Shown piece after piece: positions 17,487 to 26,872 of a DNA stretch of 64,000 nucleotides. This stretch comes from Sinimarinibacterium flocculans. GTDB lineage: Bacteria; Pseudomonadota; Gammaproteobacteria; Nevskiales; Nevskiaceae. The position numbers were made by a program, and so were the translations under genes. The stretch covers positions 62,001 to 126,000 of the forward strand of contig NZ_QICN01000010.1 of NCBI RefSeq assembly GCF_003201205.1, read 5' to 3'. The notes beneath the pieces are model-generated. The model had not been told where the DNA came from. It searched no databases and saw only the letters and a program-made list of their open reading frames with translations. How positions within the stretch are numbered: position 1 is the stretch's first letter; every line of letters starts with the position of its first letter.

Positions 17487-19976
17487 TCAGGCGATTGGCG
17501 CGCCCTCGGCCGGTTCGGGCGTCTTGCGCCGCGACAGCAGCTGCAACAGCATCTGCCGCGACTCGTCCGACAGCAGCTCCTGCGAGCGTTCGGCGATGCG
17601 TTCGATGCGCGCGTCGACTTCCAGGCTCTGGTCCTCGCGCTGGCGCAGCAGGCCGATGTCGATGAGCGTGTTCAGATACCCGCGGAACAGGGCCTTGTCG
17701 AAGAATTCCGGTGCATCCCGGCCGGTGAGGATGGCCATGCGCTCTGCCAGCATGCGGCAGTCCTCCTCGACGCGCTCGCGCTTGAGATCCTGCGGCCCGC
17801 GACGTTCGGCGGCGAGCAGCAGCGCGGTCATGCAGTAGCGTTCGAGCGTTTCGTTGAGGACGCGGCCGAGCATCGCCAGCGTCGAGTATGCCGGCTGGCC
17901 GGCGTCGGGGCGCCGCAGGCGATCGCCTTCGCGGGTGAGCAGGCCCAGCTGCAGCATCACCTCGATCCAGCGCCGCGTCGTCGCCTCGCATTGCGCACTG
18001 TCCTCGGCGAGGAAGAACTCGGTGCGCAGGAACGGGTGCAGCGCGCGCACGGCGGTCACGACGAGCTCGTCGGTCAGCAGCAGGCGCGTGCGGAACAGGT
18101 TGGCGACCAGCGACGGGATCGCGAACAGGTGCTGGATGTTGTTGCGGTTGTAGGTCAGCGGCACGGCATCGCGCGCGGACACGCCATAGAGGTCGCCCCA
18201 GGCGTGCGGCACGCGTACTGCGCGGACGATGGGGGCGGCGAACTCGACGATCGCGCGCGGGGCCGTTTCGGGAATGTACTGGTGCTCGCTCGCCGGGTTG
18301 CCCTTGAGCAGCCACACCAGATGGCCGATCTGCTCGACCAGCTCGTCCTGCGAGACGACCCGCTCGGGCGCGGACAGCAGCGCGACCGCGGTCAGGCCGG
18401 CCGGATTGGCGACCGCCGCGGCATTGACGCGGCGTGCGTGTTCGAGCGCCAGTTCGCTGACGAAGCGCTTGAACCCCGGCGGAAGACCTTCGGACTCGGC
18501 GGTGAAGTGCGTGCGCCAGCCGTCGAGGTGCCGGTCGGCATAGTCCTGCAGGCGGATCGGCTCGCCGAAGTTGATGTAGGCCTTGCCGTAGGACTTGCCG
18601 AGGATCTTGCCGGCCTTGAGCAGGCCTTCGGCCGATTCCTTCTGCTTCTTGGCGCCGCGCAGCTCCTTGGCGTAGCTCGACACCTCCCAGGCGCGGTCGT
18701 ATCCGACGTAGACCGGTACCAGCAGCACCTTGCGGGCGCGCTGGCGCAGGCCGGCCTCGACGACCATCGACAGCAGGCCGGTCTTGGGCGCGAGCAGGCG
18801 CCCGGTGCGGCTGCGGCCGCCTTCGGGGAAGAACTCGATCGCGTAGCCGCGCTGGATCAGCGAGTCCACGTAGGCGCGGAACACGGCCGTGTAGATGCGA
18901 TCGCCGGAGAAGCTGCGGCGCATGTAGAAGGCGCCGCAGCGCCGCAGCAGGCCGCCGACCGGCCAGAAATTCAGATTCACGCCGGCCGCGATGTGCGGCG
19001 GCACCAGGCCGGCGTGGTACAGCGAATACGAGGCCAGCAGGTAGTCGGCATGCGAGCGGTGCGCCGGCATGTAGACGATCTCGTACTGCTGCGCCCATTC
19101 GCGCACGCGCTCGAGCCCGCGAACGTCCACGCCGGAAAAGACACGCTTGAACACGAACACCGACAGCAGGCGCTCGAGGAAGCGGATCGCGGCGGTGGAG
19201 TAGTCCGCGGCGATCTCCTCAGCGCACTTGCGTGCGTACGCGCGGGCCTTCTCGCGGGTCAGCGCCGGGCCGGTCTCGCGCGCGATCGCCTGTTCGACCA
19301 CCGGCGTATTGAGCAGGGACTGGATCACCACGTGGCGACGCACCAGCGTCGGCCCGAGCGCCGCGGTACGTGCCCGCAGAAAATGGAAGTGCAGCGCGCG
19401 GATCAGCTTGCGGATCGCCGTGGTCGCGTCCTTCTCGCGGTCGACGGTCTCGCGGAACGACAGCGGCAGGCCGAAGTTGGCGAACACGTTGCGGCCGTTG
19501 GCCAGCATGATGAAGAACTTGCGCACACGCCCGGCCTGGACGCTGTCGGCGAAGATCAGCTTGAACCAGCTCGTCTCCGAGCCCGGGTCGCGGCCCCAGA
19601 AGATCGACACCGGCACCACCTGCGCCTCGAAGGACTTGGTGGCGATTCCGGTCTCCATCAGGCGCAGCAGGTCGGTGTTGCGCACCCGCGTTTCCAGCAG
19701 CGCCGGCATGTAGACCACGCCGGCGCGTTCGGGCGTCGGGAAGTTCGAGCCGGTGCGGCTCGGCTGCGGCAGGCCGAGGTCCTTGCAGATCCGGTCGAGC
19801 ACGAAGTAGTCGACCCAGGACCGGTTGGAAAGGACGAACACCACCGGCTTGGCCGGGTCCAGGCCCAGGCCGGGAATCAGCGGCTCGGGGGCATTGCGGT
19901 AGCGGATGAAGGCGTTGAACGGCCGGAACAGCCACCACACCAGCTCGTACAGCACCCGGTTGAGCAATGCGCGCAT
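17487..19976 (-). CDS. plsB: Glycerol-3-phosphate 1-O-acyltransferase PlsB
   Basis: An 829-residue inner-membrane acyltransferase making 1-acyl-glycerol-3-phosphate from acyl-ACP or acyl-CoA, the first step of phospholipid synthesis. Block I HRSHAD is at residues 306-311, so the catalytic His306 and Asp311 fall at the same numbers as in E. coli PlsB. Block II is GVNLNFWPVGGLLRRCGAFYMRRSF-like, block III FPEGGRSRTG has Glu385, and block IV is VPVYVGYDR. Full family length (E. coli 807). ATG 19976 follows a short divergent gap shared with the DUF4112 gene. Confidence 0.97.
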   Translation of the reverse strand: MRALLNRVLYELVWWLFRPFNAFIRYRNAPEPLIPGLGLDPAKPVVFVLSNRSWVDYFVLDRICKDLGLPQPSRTGSNFPTPERAGVVYMPALLETRVRNTDLLRLMETGIATKSFEAQVVPVSIFWGRDPGSETSWFKLIFADSVQAGRVRKFFIMLANGRNVFANFGLPLSFRETVDREKDATTAIRKLIRALHFHFLRARTAALGPTLVRRHVVIQSLLNTPVVEQAIARETGPALTREKARAYARKCAEEIAADYSTAAIRFLERLLSVFVFKRVFSGVDVRGLERVREWAQQYEIVYMPAHRSHADYLLASYSLYHAGLVPPHIAAGVNLNFWPVGGLLRRCGAFYMRRSFSGDRIYTAVFRAYVDSLIQRGYAIEFFPEGGRSRTGRLLAPKTGLLSMVVEAGLRQRARKVLLVPVYVGYDRAWEVSSYAKELRGAKKQKESAEGLLKAGKILGKSYGKAYINFGEPIRLQDYADRHLDGWRTHFTAESEGLPPGFKRFVSELALEHARRVNAAAVANPAGLTAVALLSAPERVVSQDELVEQIGHLVWLLKGNPASEHQYIPETAPRAIVEFAAPIVRAVRVPHAWGDLYGVSARDAVPLTYNRNNIQHLFAIPSLVANLFRTRLLLTDELVVTAVRALHPFLRTEFFLAEDSAQCEATTRRWIEVMLQLGLLTREGDRLRRPDAGQPAYSTLAMLGRVLNETLERYCMTALLLAAERRGPQDLKRERVEEDCRMLAERMAILTGRDAPEFFDKALFRGYLNTLIDIGLLRQREDQSLEVDARIERIAERSQELLSDESRQMLLQLLSRRKTPEPAEGAPIA

Positions 19977-20059
19977 GGGTCTCCCATCGGCCCCTCAGCG
20001 GCGGCGACCGAGCGATCTGCGGATAATGCCGCGAGTTTAGCGCAGCGACCTGAACCGCC

Positions 20060-20533
20060 ATGACCGACGCCGAAACCCTGCGGCAGGCCCGCGCCGCCCG
20101 CGAGCGGGCGGAGCAGCTCTCGCGGCTGCTCGACACCGCCGTGGGCATTCCCGGCACCCGTATCCGCCTGGGCCTCGACGCGCTGATCGGCCTGATCCCC
20201 GGCATCGGCGACGCCATCGGCCTGCTGCTCGGCGGCTGGTTCCTGCTCGAGGGCGCCCGCACCGGCGCCCCGGGGTCGACGCTGCTGCGCATGGCCGGCA
20301 ACCTCGCCGTGGACGCGCTGGTGGGCGTCGTGCCGCTGCTCGGCGACCTCCTCGACATTGCCTTCAAGGCCAACCGGCGCAACGCGAAGCTGCTGATCGA
20401 GCATCTGGACCGCGTGGAGGGCCGGCGACCGCCGGCGCCGCGCTGGCAGAACTATGCCCTTGCCGCGGCCGTCGTCGCCGTATTGCTCTTCGCAATTTAT
20501 GGCCTGTGGACGCTAGCCGCCCGCTTGTTTTGA
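20060..20533 (+). CDS. DUF4112 domain membrane protein
   Basis: A 157-residue protein of the DUF4112 family, function unknown. An Arg-rich amphipathic N-terminus is followed by LLDTAVGIPGTRIRLGLDALIGLIPGIGDAIG, the family hallmark with two GxGD-type turns (LIPGIGDAIG and VVPLLGDLLD). Two hydrophobic hairpins precede a C-terminal membrane helix (about 133-155). It diverges from plsB with 83 bases between the starts. The downstream gap carries a repeat-like hairpin and no further gene. Confidence 0.85.
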   Translation: MTDAETLRQARAARERAEQLSRLLDTAVGIPGTRIRLGLDALIGLIPGIGDAIGLLLGGWFLLEGARTGAPGSTLLRMAGNLAVDALVGVVPLLGDLLDIAFKANRRNAKLLIEHLDRVEGRRPPAPRWQNYALAAAVVAVLLFAIYGLWTLAARLF

Positions 20534-20557
20534 GCCCTCCCAGCTTGTTCACGGCGC

Positions 20558-20597
20558 TCGGCGGGCTACGCGGCGATACCGCTAACCCGCCCTACGA
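20558..20597. repeat. Imperfect inverted repeat, intergenic repeat type
   Basis: In the 197-base gap between the DUF4112 and peptide transporter genes, GGCGGG (20560-20565) pairs with CCCGCC (20586-20591), extended by CGG/CCG around a short loop and followed by CTACG. The look (GGCGGGCTACGC ... AACCCGCCCTACG) is that of dispersed intergenic repeats common in these genomes. The rest of the gap holds nothing I recognise. Confidence 0.45.
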
Positions 20598-20730
20598 TTC
20601 TTGGCTTGTTTTGAAAGGCGAGGCCATGGATGGCCTCGGCTTGCACAGGATGTGCATGAGGAAATACACCCATGCAGCCGGTGATCCCGGCCGGGCATAG
20701 TGCGGCGCGTCGTCAAATATCTGCCATGAA

Positions 20731-22218
<1,488 letters not shown>

Positions 22219-22239
22219 AAACACCCGGAGAGGACGCAA

Positions 22240-24189
22240 ATGCTTGTAACCCGAATCGGTTCCGGAGCGCTGCTGCTGATGGCGGCGCTGGGCCTGGCTG
22301 CCTGCGGTGGCGGCGGCGAGCAACCGCAGTCGGCCAGGAAGCCGGTGCAGACCGCGGCATCGGCGGCCGATGCCGACGCCTTCGTCGCCGGCATCAACGA
22401 CGACTACCGCGAGAAGCTGCCGTACTTCAGCGCCGCGCAGTGGGCGCAGGCGACCTACATCACCGACGACACGCAGCTGCTGGCGTCGCGCGCCAACGAG
22501 GAGTGGCTGGAGTACCTTAGCCGCAAGGTGCAGGAATCCAAGCAGTTCAACGAAGTCGACGCGAGCGACGACACCGAGCGCGCGATCCTGCTGCTCAAGC
22601 TGTCGACGGCGAACCCGGCGCCGAGCGATCCGGCGAAGCGCGCCGAGCTGGCCAAGATCCTGTCGAAGATGGAAGCCAACTACGGCTCCGGCAAGTGGTG
22701 CAAGGCCGAGGGCGAGTGCCTGAGCCTTCCGGAGATCGAGAAGATCGTCAACGACCCGACGGCCACGCCCGAGGCGCGGGCCGAGGCCTGGCTCGGCTGG
22801 CACGAGACCGCCAAGCCGATCCGCGAGGACTACGTGCGCTTTGCCGAACTGGGTAACGAGGGCGCGAAGGAGCTCGGCTTCGCCAATCTCGGCGAGATGT
22901 GGCGCGCCGGCTACGACATGAGCCCGGCCGAGTTCGACGCCGAGGTCGAGCGCCTGTGGCAGCAGGTCAGCCCGCTCTACGATGCACTGCATTGCCATGT
23001 GCGGGGCAAGCTCAACGCCGAGTACGGCGACGAGGTCGTGCCCAAGGACGGCCTGATCCCGGCCCATCTGCTGGGCAACATGTGGGCACAGCAGTGGAGC
23101 AACATCTACCCGCTGGTCGAACCGTATCCGGGCGTGGGTTCACTCGACGTCACCGCCGCTCTCAAGGCGCGGCGCGACGGCGAGTACAAGCGCCTGCTGT
23201 CCGAGTTCAAGGGCAAGCCGACACCGCTGGACCTCGCCGAGCTTGAACATCAGGCCGACGCCGCGATGGCGGTGCAGATGACCAAGATCGCCGAGGACTT
23301 CTATACCTCGCTGGGCATGCCGGCGCTGCCGGAGTCGTTCTACGACAAGTCCCTGCTGGTCAAGCCGCGCGATCGCGACGTCGTCTGCCACGCCAGCGCC
23401 TGGGACATGAACATGCAGGGCGACGTGCGCATCAAGCAGTGCATCGAGCCGGACGAGGAACAGCTCAGCACGATCCACCACGAGCTCGGCCACATCTACT
23501 ACTACCTGATGTACAACGGCCTGCCGCCGGTCTTCCAGGGTGCCGCGCACGACGGCTTCCACGAAGCGATCGGCGACGTCGTCACGCTGTCGCTGACGCC
23601 CGAGCACCTGGCCAAGATCGGTCTGGTGCCGCAGCAGGAGATCGACAACAAGGCGGTGATCAACTCGCAGATGAAGTGGGCGCTCGACAAGATCACTTTC
23701 CTGCCGTGGGGCAAGCTCGTCGACCAGTGGCGCTGGAAGGTGTTCGCCGGCGACCTCAAGCCGGCCGACTACAACGCCGGCTGGTGGGATCTGCGGGCGC
23801 AGTACCAGGGCGTCTCGCCGCCGGTCGCGCGCAGCGAGGCAGACTTCGATCCGGGCGCGAAGTACCACATCCCGGGCAACACGCCGTACACGCGCTACTT
23901 CCTGTCGTTCGTGCTGCAGTTCCAGATGCAGAAGGCGCTGTGCGACGCCGCCGGCTACGAAGGCCCGCTGCACGCCTGCGACATCTACGGCAACGAGGAG
24001 GCGGGCAAGCGCTTCATGGACATGCTCGCGCAGGGCGCCAGCCGGCCGTGGCAGGAGACGCTGGAGAAGCTGACCGGTACCCGCGAGATGGATGGCAGCG
24101 CGCTGATCGAATACTTCGAGCCGCTGCTGGCCTATCTCGAGGAGCAGAACGAGGGCCTGAGCTGCGGCTGGGAGGCTGCGAAGCGCTGA
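22240..24189 (+). CDS. M2-family peptidyl-dipeptidase (ACE-like) lipoprotein
   Basis: A 649-residue zinc metallopeptidase of the angiotensin-converting-enzyme family, releasing C-terminal dipeptides. A lipobox LAAC (19-22) and a Gly-rich linker imply an envelope lipoprotein. The zinc site is HELGH at residues 414-418, with the third ligand Glu442 in HDGFHEAIGD. The spacing of 28 from the first His is the same as in human ACE. The chloride- and substrate-binding block near residue 550-570 includes YTRYFLSFVLQFQ. It follows the peptide transporter closely, suggesting dipeptides produced outside are taken up by that carrier. A strong terminator follows. Confidence 0.95.
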   Translation: MLVTRIGSGALLLMAALGLAACGGGGEQPQSARKPVQTAASAADADAFVAGINDDYREKLPYFSAAQWAQATYITDDTQLLASRANEEWLEYLSRKVQESKQFNEVDASDDTERAILLLKLSTANPAPSDPAKRAELAKILSKMEANYGSGKWCKAEGECLSLPEIEKIVNDPTATPEARAEAWLGWHETAKPIREDYVRFAELGNEGAKELGFANLGEMWRAGYDMSPAEFDAEVERLWQQVSPLYDALHCHVRGKLNAEYGDEVVPKDGLIPAHLLGNMWAQQWSNIYPLVEPYPGVGSLDVTAALKARRDGEYKRLLSEFKGKPTPLDLAELEHQADAAMAVQMTKIAEDFYTSLGMPALPESFYDKSLLVKPRDRDVVCHASAWDMNMQGDVRIKQCIEPDEEQLSTIHHELGHIYYYLMYNGLPPVFQGAAHDGFHEAIGDVVTLSLTPEHLAKIGLVPQQEIDNKAVINSQMKWALDKITFLPWGKLVDQWRWKVFAGDLKPADYNAGWWDLRAQYQGVSPPVARSEADFDPGAKYHIPGNTPYTRYFLSFVLQFQMQKALCDAAGYEGPLHACDIYGNEEAGKRFMDMLAQGASRPWQETLEKLTGTREMDGSALIEYFEPLLAYLEEQNEGLSCGWEAAKR

Positions 24190-24207
24190 GGTCCGGGATC
24201 GCGTCAC

Positions 24208-24235
24208 GAAAACGGCACCTTCGGGTGCCGTTTTC
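24208..24235 (+). terminator. Intrinsic terminator of the peptide transporter/M2 peptidase operon
   Basis: A perfect 12-base stem GAAAACGGCACC / GGTGCCGTTTTC closed by a TTCG tetraloop and ending in a pyrimidine-rich run, 18 bases past the peptidase stop. Confidence 0.93.
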
Positions 24236-24317
24236 CTTTCCGTGCCGGATCAGTGCCGCAGCTGCCGCAGACCCGGGGGCGGGGCGGCGGGCGTGATTCA
24301 GGCCACGGCTTGCGTCG

Positions 24318-24944
24318 TCACTTCTGCGCCCAGGCGCCGCTGTCGTTCTGATACCACCATCCCGGTTGCGCCTTCGCGATCCAGCGGCCGGCAAAGACCT
24401 CGCGGATCTGCGTCTCCCACTGCGGCTGGCCGTTGGCGACGGCGATCTCGCGGTACAGGGCGGCGCGATCGGCGTTCTCGTTGCCCACGAGCGTGCGCAC
24501 CCGGTTGCGCTCGGCCAGCGGTACGGCGGACGGATCGCGCACGGCGACGAAGCCGTCGGCGCCGAGGCCCACCAGCCCCTGGTCGAGCAGCGGCTTGAGG
24601 TCGGTGAACCGGCGCTCCATCTGCGTCTTCAGCCGGGTGATCTCGGGCGAGGTCGCATCCAGATTCGGTTCGGCGGCTTCGGCGGCCGGAATCAATCCGT
24701 CGAGGGTCCACTTGAGCGCGCCGGCAGCCGCGACCAGCAGCGTGCCTCCCGTCAGCGACGAGGTCTCGCCGCCGCCCGGCGCCGGTGCAGCACTGTCGCC
24801 CCAGACATCGTCGATGATGCGGTCGGCGGCCTTCTCGGCCGCCGCGGCCGGGAAGTAGACATTGATCGTGACGCAGGCGGCACTCAGTGCGATGGCGGCG
24901 AGGCATCCGGCGCGCATCAGGCTCAGGGTGTTCATGGCGGACAT
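24318..24944 (-). CDS. ydbL: YdbL-like DUF1318 lipoprotein with YnbE-like N-terminus
   Basis: A 208-residue predicted lipoprotein. A signal segment ends in LSAAC (acylated Cys at about residue 24), followed by VTINVYFPAAAAEKAADRII, resembling the mature start of YnbE. The C-terminal half (about 120-208) matches YdbL/DUF1318, including LVGNENADRAALYREIA and the final AKAQPGWWYQNDSGAWAQK. In E. coli separate ynbE and ydbL genes follow ydbH; here the two parts appear in one chain. A start at the second ATG (24935) is also possible. It lies downstream of the YdbH-like gene on the same strand, consistent with an envelope lipid-bridge operon. Confidence 0.8.
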   Translation of the reverse strand: MSAMNTLSLMRAGCLAAIALSAACVTINVYFPAAAAEKAADRIIDDVWGDSAAPAPGGGETSSLTGGTLLVAAAGALKWTLDGLIPAAEAAEPNLDATSPEITRLKTQMERRFTDLKPLLDQGLVGLGADGFVAVRDPSAVPLAERNRVRTLVGNENADRAALYREIAVANGQPQWETQIREVFAGRWIAKAQPGWWYQNDSGAWAQK

Positions 24945-25000
24945 CCGGTGTTCGGCGATGGCCCAGTATAGGACGCGCCCGCGAACCGGCGATGAACCGG

Positions 25001-26806
25001 TCAGGAACCGTCGATGCGGGCCGGGCCGGTCCTGCCGATGCTGCGCAGCTGCGACATGAACACCGGCCAGCTCACCCGGCGCGAGTAGCCGACGACGTCG
25101 ATCCGCGGCAGGCCCCAGCCCTGGACCAGTACGTAACCGTCGCCCTCGTCGGACGGCCGGATGCCGTCCATGCGGCAGATGCCGTTGTCGAGCACGCAGC
25201 GCCAGCCGATGCGGCGGTAGGCGAAGTCGTCGAAGAAGCGCATCACGCCGCGCGACAGCAGGCCGGTGGGGCCGCCGCCCACTGCCGAGATGTTGTCGAT
25301 CGCACGCTGCGAGATGCGCTTGCGGCTGCGATCGCCGGGCGTGGAGTACAGGTGCGCGTCCATCGCCACCGGCTCCCAGCCGATCAGCCGCAGTCCGTCG
25401 ATGTCGCCATCGAGGCGGCCGGTGATGCGGCCGAAATCGAAGGCGCCGGTGAGCGCCGCGAGATCGAGCCGGCGCAGGTGCACGTCGGCGGCGACGCGCG
25501 GCAGGACGCCGAACGGCTCGATGATGCGCAGGTCGCTGACGCGGATCTCGCCGTCGAAAGCCGACGCGCTCAGGGCGCCGTCGAGGAACAGGCGGCCGTC
25601 TCGCAGTTGCAGGCCCGGCACCGAGCCCGACAGCGTGCCGGCGAATTCAGGCCAGCCGAGTGCCCGGCACAGGCCGGCGAGGCCGATCGGCCGCAGGCGC
25701 GCCGCGAAGTCGGCCTGCAGCGCTTCGCTGCCGAGCCCGGACAATGCGAGGCGTTCGATGGCGAGGCTGCCATCCAGCAGCGGTACGTCCACGGGTTCGC
25801 GCAAGGCGAACCGCCGGCCGGCCGTCTCGAAGCGCCACTGGGCGGCGCCGACCGGAATGCGGCCGATCTGCCCGGAGCGCCACGCCAGACGGGACGCCCG
25901 AGCCGTCCCCGCATCGGTCCATGCTATGCGGCCGTCGAGGCCGTCGAACCCGGCGGCGAGGTCGGGTGCGGTCACGGAGAGATCGTCGAGCGTCGCATCC
26001 GCCTGCACGAGCCGCCCGTTGTCGACCGTGGCGGCAAGGCGCAGTGCACCGTCTGCCTGCAGGCCGCGCAGCCGGGTGGTCGCGAGCGCGGCCTGTGCAT
26101 ACGGCACGAGCGGGGCGGTATCGGCGATGTCGACGTCGACCTGCAGTCGGTGCCGTCGGGTCCAGTCCGAGAGGCGCAGCTCACCGCTGGCCGCCACGGT
26201 GGCGGCGCCGGGCAGCCGAAGCTGCAAGCGCCCGATCTGCAAGGCGTCGGTGCCGCTCAGACTCAGCGCTGCCTCGAGCGCCAGCGGCTGCGTGTCGAGA
26301 TCGACGAACCAGGGTTCAACGTAGGCCTGACCGCCCAGGCTTTGTGCCTGTACCTGTAGGCGGGTCTCGCCGTCGCGCCGGTCGATGTCGCCGGAAAGGC
26401 CCAGCTGCAGGTTTTCCGCGGCCAGCCGGCCGTCCTCGCTGTCGTGCTGCAGGCGCAGGCGCGCCTGCTGCAGCGTCAGTTGCCAGCGGTCGGCGGTTGC
26501 GACGTGCGCAGCGCCGGTCGTCTCGAGCGTGGCACCGTCCAGGCTCGCGCGCAGGCGCAGTGCGCCGCAGCGGACGCCGTCGTCGGTCCGCAGGCGCACG
26601 CAGTCCAGTTCCGCGTGCAGCGGGTGCGGCAGGGCCTGCCCCTGCGCACGGGTCTGCAGCCGCACGCGACCGTCGCGATGCCAGTCGGCCGCGACGTCGC
26701 GCAACTGCCAGCCGCTCGCGTCGACGCGTCCGATCCGGAGCTCGACGCGATCGACCGCGGCCGCGGGCGCGGCAATCAGCAGCATCACGAGCAGGGCGGT
26801 GCGCAT
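25001..26806 (-). CDS. YdbH/AsmA-like periplasmic-bridge protein
   Basis: A 601-residue exported, beta-rich protein. A signal or membrane segment (about residues 1-18) is followed by many short amphipathic beta repeats of the AsmA/DUF748 kind. The C-terminus is related to YdbH (LTGAFDFGRITGRLDGDIDGL, the family block LIGWEPVAMDAHLYST, and GVMRFFDDFAYRRIGWRC). E. coli YdbH (about 880 residues) helps move phospholipid between the two membranes; this version is clearly shorter. The ATG at 26806 was chosen because the open frame continues a further 1.8 kb antisense to the patatin gene, which is chance openness in GC-rich DNA. It is 56 bases upstream of the YdbL-like gene. Confidence 0.78.
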   Translation of the reverse strand: MRTALLVMLLIAAPAAAVDRVELRIGRVDASGWQLRDVAADWHRDGRVRLQTRAQGQALPHPLHAELDCVRLRTDDGVRCGALRLRASLDGATLETTGAAHVATADRWQLTLQQARLRLQHDSEDGRLAAENLQLGLSGDIDRRDGETRLQVQAQSLGGQAYVEPWFVDLDTQPLALEAALSLSGTDALQIGRLQLRLPGAATVAASGELRLSDWTRRHRLQVDVDIADTAPLVPYAQAALATTRLRGLQADGALRLAATVDNGRLVQADATLDDLSVTAPDLAAGFDGLDGRIAWTDAGTARASRLAWRSGQIGRIPVGAAQWRFETAGRRFALREPVDVPLLDGSLAIERLALSGLGSEALQADFAARLRPIGLAGLCRALGWPEFAGTLSGSVPGLQLRDGRLFLDGALSASAFDGEIRVSDLRIIEPFGVLPRVAADVHLRRLDLAALTGAFDFGRITGRLDGDIDGLRLIGWEPVAMDAHLYSTPGDRSRKRISQRAIDNISAVGGGPTGLLSRGVMRFFDDFAYRRIGWRCVLDNGICRMDGIRPSDEGDGYVLVQGWGLPRIDVVGYSRRVSWPVFMSQLRSIGRTGPARIDGS

Positions 26807-26872
26807 GCCTGCATGATGCGCTGCAAGCGGTCTCGCTGCAGCGGCGCCGCTGCTAGACTCAAAACGTACCCG

